Below are positions 6,583-14,023 of a DNA stretch of 17,266 nucleotides, one piece after another. Under the pieces are notes generated by a model that worked only from the letters and a program-made list of their open reading frames with translations, did no database searches and had not been told where the DNA came from. The position numbers were made by a program, and so were the translations under genes. This stretch comes from DATCJY01 sp036562565 (GTDB lineage Bacteria > Bacteroidota > Bacteroidia > Flavobacteriales_D > Sanyastnellaceae). Numbering within the stretch: position 1 is the stretch's first letter; the number at the start of each line of letters is the position of its first letter. The DNA is taken from NCBI GenBank assembly GCA_036562565.1, contig DATCJY010000075.1, forward strand, positions 1 to 17,266. The letters run 5' to 3'.

Positions 6583-9129
6583 CTATTTTCTAATAAACGT
6601 CAAAGTATGGGCGGTTCCCTTGTTGGATTTGGTATTGAGTGTGCCATCAAGTTGTTCGGTCAATGCATTTACCAAAGTCAACCCGAGTGATCCTGAATGC
6701 TTTGCATCCAATGTGCTCGGCAATCCTATGCCATCATCTTTGATGACGAGCTCTATTTTGCCGCCTTTCTTTTCTTTTACTTGAATACAGAGCTTTCCTT
6801 TTTTGCGACCAACGAATGCGTATTTCATCGCATTGCTCACTAGCTCATTCACGATGAGTCCGCATGGTATGGACTGGTCTAAACCTATGAGTACTTTATC
6901 CATTTCCATCACCAGTTCCACATGCGTATTGGGATTGCCGTAGCTCTGCACGAGGTTGGCTGCGATGGATTTGATGTATTCTGTGAAATCAATCGCGCTG
7001 AAATCGGAGTTGCGGTAAATGGTCTCGTGAATGAGCGACATGCTGTTTATGCGCTCTTGACTTTCACGCAGCACATTCAATGTAGCTTCATCATTCACAT
7101 AAGCAGATTGCAGGTTGAGCATGCTGGAGATAATCTGCAAATTGTTTTTCACACGGTGGTGTATTTCCTTGAGCAATACCTCTTTCTCCTTCAGCGATTG
7201 GCGCATGCTCTTTTCATATTCCTTACGCTCGGTGATATCCGATGCGAGACATGAAATCTCTATGAATTCATCATCGATGTAAACCGGGTTGAGGAAGAGC
7301 TCTAACCAAATCGTATCACCATGGACATCCAGAATGGGTATCTCGGTTTGTTGTGGTTTACCGCTGAATGCCTTCTCAAAAGCTTTGAGTTGGTTTTGAT
7401 ACAAATCAGGATGCAGGAATGGCTCCACATTTTTGATGGTATCGCTACCGATGGCTGCATCACTACCAAAGTGCTGTGTTGTCCAGATTTTGAAATTGCG
7501 GTTGAAATTGGTGATGTGACCTTTGAGGTCTACCGTCCACATCATCAAGTTCACTGTGGAGTTGAAGATGGCTTCAAGCTTTGCACGTTGTTCGTTGGTC
7601 TCGCGCTGTTGTTGTTCCAGGCGTTGTTGTGTGCTCTTGTGCAATGCAATCTCTTGCTTCAAAACGGTATTGAGCTCTTCCACAAGGCGCATACGCACTT
7701 GCTCTTGTGCCAATCGATTTCTGTCGGACAAGTTGGTGAGGGTTATCTGTATGGAAGGTTTATTCTCATAAATGGTCAATACCATTTTGATACCTGCAGC
7801 AAATGTTTCACCTTGAAGGGATACCATTTGCAATTCCATATACTCTACCTCAAGACCTTGGCGCACATCACTGAGGTTTTGCAATACCTGGTTCTTGAAT
7901 GGTTCACTGATGAACTCTTCAAAGAATTCATTGTACACTTCGTCTTCATCTTCGGCACCAAGGAGTGTATAGGCTGCATTGTTCAGATACTTGATGCGAC
8001 CATCTGTGAGGATGATGACTCCGTTAGGCAAGTTCTCCAACAAGTTCTTGAAGCGCACCACTCCGCGTTCCAGAGCAAGTTCTATCTTCTTGCGCTCGGT
8101 TACATTGGTCATTACAAGGGCCAATGTCAATTCGCCTTTATAGGTGATATAACTTCCCGTAACTTCCACGAACAGTGGCTTATCATTCGGATACAGACGT
8201 ATTTCCGTCTTGCTTCCCGGTACGATTTTCAAACTTGATTTGATTCTGCTCAATTCCGTTTGCGGAATAAAATCAGTGAGTTTCAAACCAATGATGTTTT
8301 CGCCCGATGAATAATCGAACATGCTTGCAAACTGATTGTTACACATGACGATATCACCATTCCTCTCAAATACCACTCCTTCACTGGAAAGATTGGTGAG
8401 CGAGCGCAGCCATTGTTCGCGCTCCTGCAAATCGAACTCTATCTGCTTCTTCTCCGTAAAGTCAATGATAGTTCCGCTGATGATTTCTCTGCCGCTGGGC
8501 AATCTTTCTAGAAAACAGTTTTCAAGGCATGTAGCAGTTGTGCCGTCTTTTCTGTTTACCTCAATCTCAAAGTTTTTGAGTACTATTTTTTCACGCAATT
8601 GCTTGATGTACTCCTTGCGTGATTCAGGATTTTTATAAAGCTCTATGGCATTGATGCCCAGCAAATCCTTCTCTGACTCATAGCCGAAGATTTTTGCAAA
8701 TGCTTCATTGCAAGAAAGAATTTTACCTTCTACATCAATCTTATAAACGCCTGCAAGGTTCTGGTCGAAGAGTTGTCTGTACTGACCATAAATAGAAAAT
8801 TTCTTTTGTTGACTCAGGCGTAAATAACCGTATTCCTTACCATCAATGGTGAACTTGTTAAAGAAGAAATGCTCTTCGTCAGAAGTCTCTTTATCTATGT
8901 AAATGCCTTGTTCTAACAGCGCTTTGCTGATGGCTTCTATTTTTTCACGTGGCACATTGTACCCGATGGTGGTATAGATATCAGTGGCTGTGCTTTCGTG
9001 TATGTATATGGAGAAATGATCTTCGAAACAGTTGTTGCATTTTATGATAGCCAACGAATAACAATCCACCACCGCCAAGGGCTCAAACGGGTGGTCAAGA
9101 ATTTTGTCGAATGTAGAAAGCGCGTTCAC
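6583..9129 (-). CDS. Cytoplasmic multi-PAS sensor histidine kinase (HisKA_2 type)
   Basis: This 848-residue protein has no obvious membrane helix or signal peptide, so it is predicted to be cytosolic. Residues 1-115 look like a degenerate sensory domain. Four PAS-like domains follow at about 118-228, 240-348, 358-468 and 516-634, three of them ending in a D/N-x-T-E-K/R-K motif. A Gln/Glu-rich coiled coil (about 470-515) precedes the last one. The kinase core begins with EIHHRVKNNLQIISSMLNLQ, the HisKA_2 signature, with phosphoacceptor H657. The ATPase domain has an N-box NELVSNAMKY (761-770), KDDGIG (797-802) and GSLGLTLV (812-819). All catalytic boxes look intact. The start is a GTG 6 nt after the stop of the MORN-protein gene, and an upstream ATG meets a stop four codons later, so the GTG is the best choice. 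It probably phosphorylates the LytTR regulator downstream. The ligand is unknown. Confidence 0.95.
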   Translation of the reverse strand: MNALSTFDKILDHPFEPLAVVDCYSLAIIKCNNCFEDHFSIYIHESTATDIYTTIGYNVPREKIEAISKALLEQGIYIDKETSDEEHFFFNKFTIDGKEYGYLRLSQQKKFSIYGQYRQLFDQNLAGVYKIDVEGKILSCNEAFAKIFGYESEKDLLGINAIELYKNPESRKEYIKQLREKIVLKNFEIEVNRKDGTTATCLENCFLERLPSGREIISGTIIDFTEKKQIEFDLQEREQWLRSLTNLSSEGVVFERNGDIVMCNNQFASMFDYSSGENIIGLKLTDFIPQTELSRIKSSLKIVPGSKTEIRLYPNDKPLFVEVTGSYITYKGELTLALVMTNVTERKKIELALERGVVRFKNLLENLPNGVIILTDGRIKYLNNAAYTLLGAEDEDEVYNEFFEEFISEPFKNQVLQNLSDVRQGLEVEYMELQMVSLQGETFAAGIKMVLTIYENKPSIQITLTNLSDRNRLAQEQVRMRLVEELNTVLKQEIALHKSTQQRLEQQQRETNEQRAKLEAIFNSTVNLMMWTVDLKGHITNFNRNFKIWTTQHFGSDAAIGSDTIKNVEPFLHPDLYQNQLKAFEKAFSGKPQQTEIPILDVHGDTIWLELFLNPVYIDDEFIEISCLASDITERKEYEKSMRQSLKEKEVLLKEIHHRVKNNLQIISSMLNLQSAYVNDEATLNVLRESQERINSMSLIHETIYRNSDFSAIDFTEYIKSIAANLVQSYGNPNTHVELVMEMDKVLIGLDQSIPCGLIVNELVSNAMKYAFVGRKKGKLCIQVKEKKGGKIELVIKDDGIGLPSTLDAKHSGSLGLTLVNALTEQLDGTLNTKSNKGTAHTLTFIRK

Positions 9130-9135
9130 TTCTAA

Positions 9136-10647
9136 TTATTGTTCATCAGTTTCTTTAGGAAGTTTGATGCGTTGACCATTTATCTTCACAGCAATTCCTT
9201 GTTTATACTCTATGGTCATCTCAAGGTTTCCTAGTTCGTTATAATACTCCCATTTGCCGTGCAGCTCTCCGGCTTCGTATCCGCCCACCATTTGCAACTT
9301 GCCATTGTAATACCAATACTTGTGTTTACCATATGGAACACCTTGTAGGAATTCACCCTGAAAAGCTTTCTGCCCATTGTCGTACTTCCACACCCAAACT
9401 CCATTGAGCTCTCCATCTTGGTATTCGCCTTCTTCATAGTGGTCATTTACTTTCAGCACCCATGGGCCGCTTTTATAACCATCAATGTAATCTCCTTCTT
9501 TAATCACATTGCCCAAGCTGTCATATTCTATGGCTCTGCCATCTTCTTTTCCTTTGCGGTAGTATTCATCGCGGTGAATGTTTCCATTTGGAAAATACCA
9601 AATCCATTTACCGGTTGGCAAGTCTCTGGTGTAAGTTCCTTTCTGTTCCTGTTTTCCATTCTCGAAATAGAAAACCCATGGACCATCTTTTTCACCTTCC
9701 ACATAACTACCTTCTGCGCGCAATGTACCACTGGTATAAAACAATTTCCACGGACCGATGCGTCTTCCTAGGCTATCAATCATTCCTTCACCCACGCGCA
9801 CATCGCGGTCATAGAGAGCCCCACCAATTAAGTTGCCTGACTCATCGTATTCTTTGAAATTGCCTTGTTTCTTGCCATCGCGATAGGTTCCGGTAAGTTT
9901 GATGACTCCATTTTCATGGTATTCATTTCTGATATCCAACAACATGGTGGCAGCTTCATCAATGACTAACACGTCATCTTCATACTTCTCCATTTTCTCA
10001 ATGTTGCCAAACCTGTTGTAAAACTTGAACACACCGTGTCGCAAGCCATTGGCATAGTTACCTTCTTCTTTTATCGTTTTATTATCCGGATACATTTCAC
10101 GCCAAATACCAGTTTTACGTCCTTCTGAATTATAACGGTTGATGCGTTCTTCAGCATAAATAAAACCGTTGCGATAAGTGATGTGCGTGATGACTCTTCC
10201 GTCTTTATCGTATTCTACACCCGGTCCTTCTTCTTTGTTGTTCACAAACTGCAGCGTTTTCCAAAGTTCACCTGTATCGTAGTAGTAACGTGCCGGACCT
10301 TCCTTGATATTGTTCACATTGGTAAACTCCTCAATGAGTATTCCTGCCGGGGAGTAAATACGTTCAGGACCGTTCTTAAAATCCTGTACATAGGTAATGG
10401 TGCGCTCCAACGTGGAGTCTTCTCTGTAAAATTTCCACACCGAATCCAATTTGAAATTGATGCGATAGCCTTCGCTTTTAAGCCCACCATGAGGATAATA
10501 AGTACGCCAGTATCCATCCGGCTTTCCATCGCGCATGGTGCCCTCGCTGCTCACGGTACCGTCTTGGTAATAATATTTTACATGCTTCTCCTGAGCCTGA
10601 GCAGCGAAACCAAAAAGAACGAATAGGAATATTAAAATCTTTTGCAT
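9136..10647 (-). CDS. Exported MORN_2-repeat protein
   Basis: The protein begins with a signal peptide (MQKILIFLFVLFGFAAQAQ) and continues with about 17-18 repeats of roughly 23 residues with the pattern G-x-Y-x-x-G-x-x-x-G-x-W-x-x-Y-x-x-x-G. This is the MORN_2 family, often labelled YwqK-like in annotation pipelines. A clear unit is GTYTRDLPTGKWIWYFPNGN. The mature protein should be a long beta-strand ladder in the periplasm or outside the cell; there is no lipobox or T9SS tail. I chose the ATG at 10647 (503 residues) over an in-frame GTG at 10662. The ATG starts the signal peptide cleanly, and the GTG overlaps a candidate promoter -7 element. It lies only 6 nt from the kinase gene, so it is the first gene of a probable three-gene operon. 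The antitoxin label sometimes given to such proteins is not supported here, because no toxin gene is adjacent. Its function is unknown. Confidence 0.88.
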   Translation of the reverse strand: MQKILIFLFVLFGFAAQAQEKHVKYYYQDGTVSSEGTMRDGKPDGYWRTYYPHGGLKSEGYRINFKLDSVWKFYREDSTLERTITYVQDFKNGPERIYSPAGILIEEFTNVNNIKEGPARYYYDTGELWKTLQFVNNKEEGPGVEYDKDGRVITHITYRNGFIYAEERINRYNSEGRKTGIWREMYPDNKTIKEEGNYANGLRHGVFKFYNRFGNIEKMEKYEDDVLVIDEAATMLLDIRNEYHENGVIKLTGTYRDGKKQGNFKEYDESGNLIGGALYDRDVRVGEGMIDSLGRRIGPWKLFYTSGTLRAEGSYVEGEKDGPWVFYFENGKQEQKGTYTRDLPTGKWIWYFPNGNIHRDEYYRKGKEDGRAIEYDSLGNVIKEGDYIDGYKSGPWVLKVNDHYEEGEYQDGELNGVWVWKYDNGQKAFQGEFLQGVPYGKHKYWYYNGKLQMVGGYEAGELHGKWEYYNELGNLEMTIEYKQGIAVKINGQRIKLPKETDEQ

Positions 10648-10661
10648 GCCGAATACGTTCA

Positions 10662-10711
10662 CAAAACTAACCCAACCCTTCCAATTTCACGTGTAACGCA
10701 TCTAAGGGTTG
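10662..10711 (-). promoter_or_regulatory. Candidate promoter and operator of the MORN-kinase-regulator operon
   Basis: On the - strand TAGTTTTG (10669-10662) matches the -7 consensus TAnnTTTG, with only an imperfect -33 (GTG at 10690-10688). Just upstream lies a perfect 8-bp inverted repeat, CAACCCTT (10673-10680) and AAGGGTTG (10704-10711), with a 23-nt spacer that contains the palindrome CACGTG (10688-10693). This covers the place where a regulator would meet RNA polymerase. The predicted leader to the ATG at 10647 is very short. All of this is pattern-based. Confidence 0.4.
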
Positions 10712-10907
10712 AATTCATTCACATCCTTAAATAATATCTTTTTTTAAAATAGTATAGTTTTCGTTTATAGGGCTGTTGGTTGGTTGTAAAACTTTTTGCC
10801 CATTTGGTTGCAAGATGAGGATGTACACATAGGGATAAAAGAGATTAACAGGTTTTTAGATGTCATTTGTTTTGACTTTTAGATACTTGACCGCGTTGTT
10901 AACAATA

Positions 10908-10980
10908 CGTGGATGAAGAAGAGGTTTGAAAAAAAATTGCGTGGATGAGCGTTGAATTTGTTGGTTGAATGGTTTGAAAA
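10908..10980 (+). repeat. Short direct repeats in the divergent intergenic region
   Basis: CGTGGATGA occurs at 10908-10916 and 10940-10948, 32 nt apart. GGTTTGAAAA occurs at 10923-10932 and 10971-10980, each following a CGTGGATGA copy. CGTGGATGA differs at two of nine positions from TGTGGATAA, the reverse complement of the classical DnaA box. The repeat is directly visible; its meaning is open. Confidence 0.55.
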
Positions 10981-11195
10981 TATCCCAAAGAAAATAATAG
11001 CAAATGTGGCAATGTTGAAAGCTTTGTATACCTGAACAAAAAATCCGGTATTGCAAATTTTCTTTCCAGAAAGTTATTGGAAAGTTCGAAGGGGTATTAT
11101 CAATAATTTGTCAATAACTACATGAAGCGTTGAAATTGAAGGATTGGCGGCTGAGAATTGTGTCGAAAGGTTCAGATTTCATGTGGCACACATGC

Positions 11196-11203
11196 TAATT
11201 TTG
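11196..11203 (+). promoter_or_regulatory. Candidate rpiB promoter, -7 element
   Basis: TAATTTTG is a full match to TAnnTTTG, 33 nt before the rpiB ATG, giving a short leader. No good -33 TTG is present at standard spacing; the nearest is TTC at 11171-11173, 22 nt upstream. Confidence 0.5.
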
Positions 11204-11235
11204 AGCACGTTAAAAATTGAGATAATAATAGAGCG

Positions 11236-11667
11236 ATGAAAAGAATTCACATTGGTGCCGATCATGCCGGCTTTGAATTGAAAACGAAGGTGATAGAAAA
11301 ATTGAAAGCCGAGGGCTATGAAGTAGTGGATCATGGTACGCATTCATTGGACAGTGTGGATTATCCTGATTACGCGCACCCAACGGCAGCAGCTGTGGAA
11401 AAAGAAAAAGGCCAAGGCATACTAATATGTGGTTCTGCAAACGGTGTGGCCATCACGGCTAACAAGCACCAGGGAATTAGAGCTGCTATTTGCTGGTCAG
11501 TGGAAATCAGCAAGCTTGCACGTCAGCACAACGATGCAAATATTCTATGCATTCCTGCCCGCTTCGTATCAGAACAAGAAGCAATGAACATCGTGGATGC
11601 ATTCTTTACTACCGATTTTGAAGGCGGAAGACACCTCAATAGAGTCAATAAAATAGCGTGTCAATAA
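11236..11667 (+). CDS. rpiB: Ribose-5-phosphate isomerase B
   Basis: This 143-residue protein has the length and motifs of RpiB, which interconverts ribose 5-phosphate and ribulose 5-phosphate in the cytosolic pentose phosphate pathway. The N-terminal HIGADHAGFELK contains the substrate-binding D9-H10 pair. ILICGSANGVAITANKHQG carries the catalytic cysteine C65, and ARQHNDANIL carries the likely acid/base histidine H98. The GSANGVA sequence replaces the GTGVG type of E. coli, which I recall as common in Bacteroidota. The ATG at 11236 matches the family start. It is followed after 29 nt of mostly A/T sequence by the M28 peptidase gene on the same strand, so the two may be cotranscribed, although no functional link is obvious. 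RpiB and the related LacA/LacB isomerases look alike, but the DHAG and CGS motifs favour RpiB. Confidence 0.95.
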   Translation: MKRIHIGADHAGFELKTKVIEKLKAEGYEVVDHGTHSLDSVDYPDYAHPTAAAVEKEKGQGILICGSANGVAITANKHQGIRAAICWSVEISKLARQHNDANILCIPARFVSEQEAMNIVDAFFTTDFEGGRHLNRVNKIACQ

Positions 11668-11696
11668 TCTAAAATATATATATATACAATTAGCGT

Positions 11697-13298
11697 ATGA
11701 TTAAAATGAGACACCTCGTGTTAGCGGCTTGTTTGACCGTTTTTCACGTGAATCATTCTTTGGCACAGCGCAATGAAGATGCTGTAAAATATGCCAATAC
11801 GATTGTAGAAGAAGATTTAAAAAAGCATTTGCAAATACTTGCCTCTGATGAGTACGAAGGCCGTGAGACCGGAAGACCCGGACAAAAGAAGGCCGCAGAG
11901 TACCTAGCTAGGTACTATGAATCGTTGGGTGTGGAACCGGTAGTGAATGGTTCATGGTTTCAGACCTATCCATTAAAGATCGAAAGCAATCTTGGTTCAT
12001 ACGCTATGGTGAATGGTCAACGCTATGATTATGTGAAAGACTTTTATCTCTTTGGTTCAGAATGGACAGCGCTTGAGAGCAGTGATATCGTATTCGTAGG
12101 ATATGGTATTGATGATGAACGTTACAGCGATTACAAAACCAAGGTTGACCTTCAAGGAAAGGTGGCGCTTTGTATCCTAGGCGAACCTATGGAAGAAGAT
12201 GGTAAGAGTAAAATCACGGGAGATTATAATCTATCCGCTTGGAGCCAAGAATGGGACAAGAAAACCAAAGCTGTTGCAGAGCGCGGTGCTAAAGGAATCA
12301 TCTTCGTAAACATGTACTTTGATATGTATATCTCACGTATCCGTTATTGGTTGGAAGTTCCATCCATGACCTTGGACTACGGAAAGAAAAAAGAAGATGT
12401 AGATGGTTCACCCATTCCTGAAGTATTTGTGAGTAAACGATTGGCTAACGATTTGCTAAGCGGATGCAAGAAAGATGTGGAATCCTTGCAAAAGAAAATC
12501 TCTAAGAGCATGAAGAGCAAACCTTTTGCTCTGAAAAAAGCAAACGTGAAATTCCATGTGGAACAGAAGAAAGAATCGCTTGAAGCCGAGAACGTGTTGT
12601 GTTTCATCGAAGGTTCTGATCCGGAGTTGAAACATGAAATAGTGGTTATCTCAGCTCACTATGACCACATTGGTATAGTGAATGGAGAAATCAATAATGG
12701 AGCCGATGACGATGGTAGCGGAACGGTTACTACCATGGAGATTGCTGAAGCATTCGTATTGGCTAAGAAAGATGGTAAGGGTCCGCGCAGAAGTGTTCTT
12801 ATCCTCAATGTAAGTGGTGAGGAAAAAGGTTTGCTTGGCAGTGAATGGTATTCGGCTAATCCGGTATTTCCATTGGAAAACACAGTGTGCAACCTCAACA
12901 TCGATATGATTGGAAGAGAGGATAAAAAGCACGCTGGTCAGAACTATGTGTACATCATCGGTTCCGATAAGTTGAGCACCGAACTGCACGCTATCTCCGA
13001 GGAAACCAATAAGACGTATTCCAATATGATTTTGGATTACACTTACAACGACCCTAAAGACCCGAACAGATTCTACTATCGATCAGATCACTACAATTTC
13101 GCTAAGCACAATATTCCGGTGATTTTCTACTTCAGCGGAGTGCATGAAGACTACCACAAGCCAACAGATGATGAGCACAAGATTCTCTATGGGAAAATGG
13201 TGAACACGGCAAGGCTCATTTTCCACACTGCGTGGGAAGTGGCCAACCGCGATAAAAGATTGTTAGTGGATGTAGAAAACGTCTTTGAAAATCATTGA
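11697..13298 (+). CDS. Exported M28-family zinc aminopeptidase with PA-like insert
   Basis: This 533-residue protein carries a signal peptide (about 1-24, ending SLAQ). Residues 35-75 include the SDEYEGRETGRPGQKKAAEYL segment common in M28 exopeptidases. A PA-like insert (about 128-295), with FVGYGIDD and KVALCILGEP, precedes the catalytic domain. All expected M28 residues are visible: H321 (HYDH), bridging D337 (GADDDGSG), E375 and E376 (SGEEKG; general base and zinc ligand), D403 (NIDMIGR) and H487 (DYHKPTD). It should therefore be an active dizinc aminopeptidase acting in the periplasm or outside the cell; the residue it prefers to remove cannot be read. No T9SS tail or lipobox is present. 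A second Met at residue 4 is an alternative start with little effect. A strong terminator follows 43 nt downstream. Confidence 0.95.
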   Translation: MIKMRHLVLAACLTVFHVNHSLAQRNEDAVKYANTIVEEDLKKHLQILASDEYEGRETGRPGQKKAAEYLARYYESLGVEPVVNGSWFQTYPLKIESNLGSYAMVNGQRYDYVKDFYLFGSEWTALESSDIVFVGYGIDDERYSDYKTKVDLQGKVALCILGEPMEEDGKSKITGDYNLSAWSQEWDKKTKAVAERGAKGIIFVNMYFDMYISRIRYWLEVPSMTLDYGKKKEDVDGSPIPEVFVSKRLANDLLSGCKKDVESLQKKISKSMKSKPFALKKANVKFHVEQKKESLEAENVLCFIEGSDPELKHEIVVISAHYDHIGIVNGEINNGADDDGSGTVTTMEIAEAFVLAKKDGKGPRRSVLILNVSGEEKGLLGSEWYSANPVFPLENTVCNLNIDMIGREDKKHAGQNYVYIIGSDKLSTELHAISEETNKTYSNMILDYTYNDPKDPNRFYYRSDHYNFAKHNIPVIFYFSGVHEDYHKPTDDEHKILYGKMVNTARLIFHTAWEVANRDKRLLVDVENVFENH

Positions 13299-13341
13299 TT
13301 GGTCGCGATTCCATGTGGAACGCTCCAATAGATAGATATCT

Positions 13342-13383
13342 AAAAACCCCTGTCGAAGGTTGATAATCGACAGGGGTTTTTTT
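13342..13383. terminator. Strong bidirectional intrinsic terminator
   Basis: Bases 13342-13356 (AAAAACCCCTGTCGA) pair perfectly with 13367-13381 around a 10-nt loop, with seven T residues at 13377-13383. It ends the rpiB-peptidase unit and can also serve the convergent HupE-like gene on the - strand. Confidence 0.93.
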
Positions 13384-13453
13384 ATATCAATTAAATATGA
13401 ATTTAATCTTGAAGCTATGATTGTCTTATTGTGCATTTATGGAAGAAGCACTC

Positions 13454-14020
13454 TTACAACTTCTCAATAAGAAGCCAAACACCAAGGCCCAACGCGATGA
13501 GTGAAAGCACTCCGTTGTAAACTTTGTTATTGACTTTGCAAACCTGAATAAGCAACCAGGCGATGGTAAGTATTACCACAATAATGGCGAGCTGACCTAC
13601 TTCCACACCCAAGTTGAACAACAACAAACTCTTTATCAGAGAGCTCGTTTCATCATAGATCATGCGGAAGAACGAGGAGAAACCCAAGCCATGAATGATT
13701 CCGAAGATGGTGGTCACTACATAGCGCGTCCATGGAACGTGGTTGGCTGAATGTTTTAGGTAAGAAATATTGGTGAGAGCAGTGACTACGATAGAAGCCG
13801 GAATCAACAACTCAACGTAGTAAGATGAAAAGCGTACCACACCAAATGCAGCGAGTGCTAATGAAATACTGTGACCAAGGGTGAAAGCCGTAGCGAGCCA
13901 TACCACAGGTTTCCATTGTTTCCAAGTATAAGGAGCACACAGGGCCAGCAAGAACAACATGTGATCATAACCGCTGATATCTGTAATGTGCCTAATGCCG
14001 TCAGTAAAGTGTTGCCACAT
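13454..14020 (-). CDS. HupE/UreJ-family membrane protein
   Basis: This 188-residue, very hydrophobic protein has six to seven likely membrane helices. Conserved His, Asp and Glu motifs of the HupE/UreJ_2 family are visible: GYDHMLFLLAL (17-27), FTLGHSISLALA (46-57), FGIIHGLGFS (106-115) and NLGVEVGQLA (136-145). HupE and UreJ proteins are linked to nickel or other metal uptake for hydrogenase and urease. No hydrogenase or urease gene is seen here, so the substrate is open; in Bacteroidota this subfamily is common without those enzymes. Its ATG lies 3 nt after the folA stop, so the two are almost certainly cotranscribed. The bidirectional terminator at 13342-13383 lies downstream. Confidence 0.85.
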   Translation of the reverse strand: MWQHFTDGIRHITDISGYDHMLFLLALCAPYTWKQWKPVVWLATAFTLGHSISLALAAFGVVRFSSYYVELLIPASIVVTALTNISYLKHSANHVPWTRYVVTTIFGIIHGLGFSSFFRMIYDETSSLIKSLLLFNLGVEVGQLAIIVVILTIAWLLIQVCKVNNKVYNGVLSLIALGLGVWLLIEKL

Positions 14021-14023
14021 ACG

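Larger units (their letters stand above)
10663..11235. other. Long A+T-rich divergent intergenic region
   Basis: No credible gene lies in these 570 nt between the MORN operon (-) and rpiB (+). My counts give C 21 and G 7 on the + strand for 10661-10740, then G 112 and C 52 for 10741-11220, an abrupt local skew flip. The region holds direct repeats (10908-10980), a palindrome TTGTTAACAA (10896-10905), a hairpin-capable CTTTCCA/TGGAAAG pair (11062-11068 and 11078-11084) and a repeated TCAATAA near 11100-11117. Candidate promoters sit at both ends. It may hold an untranslated leader, a small RNA or a DNA-binding region; none of these is shown. Confidence 0.6.

Noticed and set aside
7321..8238. 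A 305-codon + strand open frame opposite the histidine kinase
   Set aside because: It lies wholly antisense to a kinase whose PAS domains are clear. Its translation is Cys/Phe/His-rich with no recognisable domain, as expected of a shadow frame.
9136..10647. Calling the MORN_2 protein an antitoxin of a toxin-antitoxin system
   Set aside because: The automatic YwqK-type label has no support here. The protein has a signal peptide and is about 500 residues long, and its neighbours are a kinase and a regulator rather than a toxin.
10856..11056. A 66-codon - strand frame in the divergent intergenic region
   Set aside because: The composition is unlike a protein (Cys, Phe and Gln clusters), there is no recognisable motif, and it overlaps the direct repeats. 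It is probably chance in G-rich + strand sequence.
11674..11686. (AT)n tract between rpiB and the M28 peptidase gene
   Set aside because: It is a short simple repeat in a 29-nt A+T-rich gap. There is no evidence that it acts as a phase-variable switch, since it is outside any coding frame and no promoter spacing can be assigned.
13311..13322. Small inverted repeat TTCCATGTGGAA after the M28 gene
   Set aside because: The arms are only 5 bp and a strong terminator stands just downstream. There is no reason to treat it as a regulatory site.
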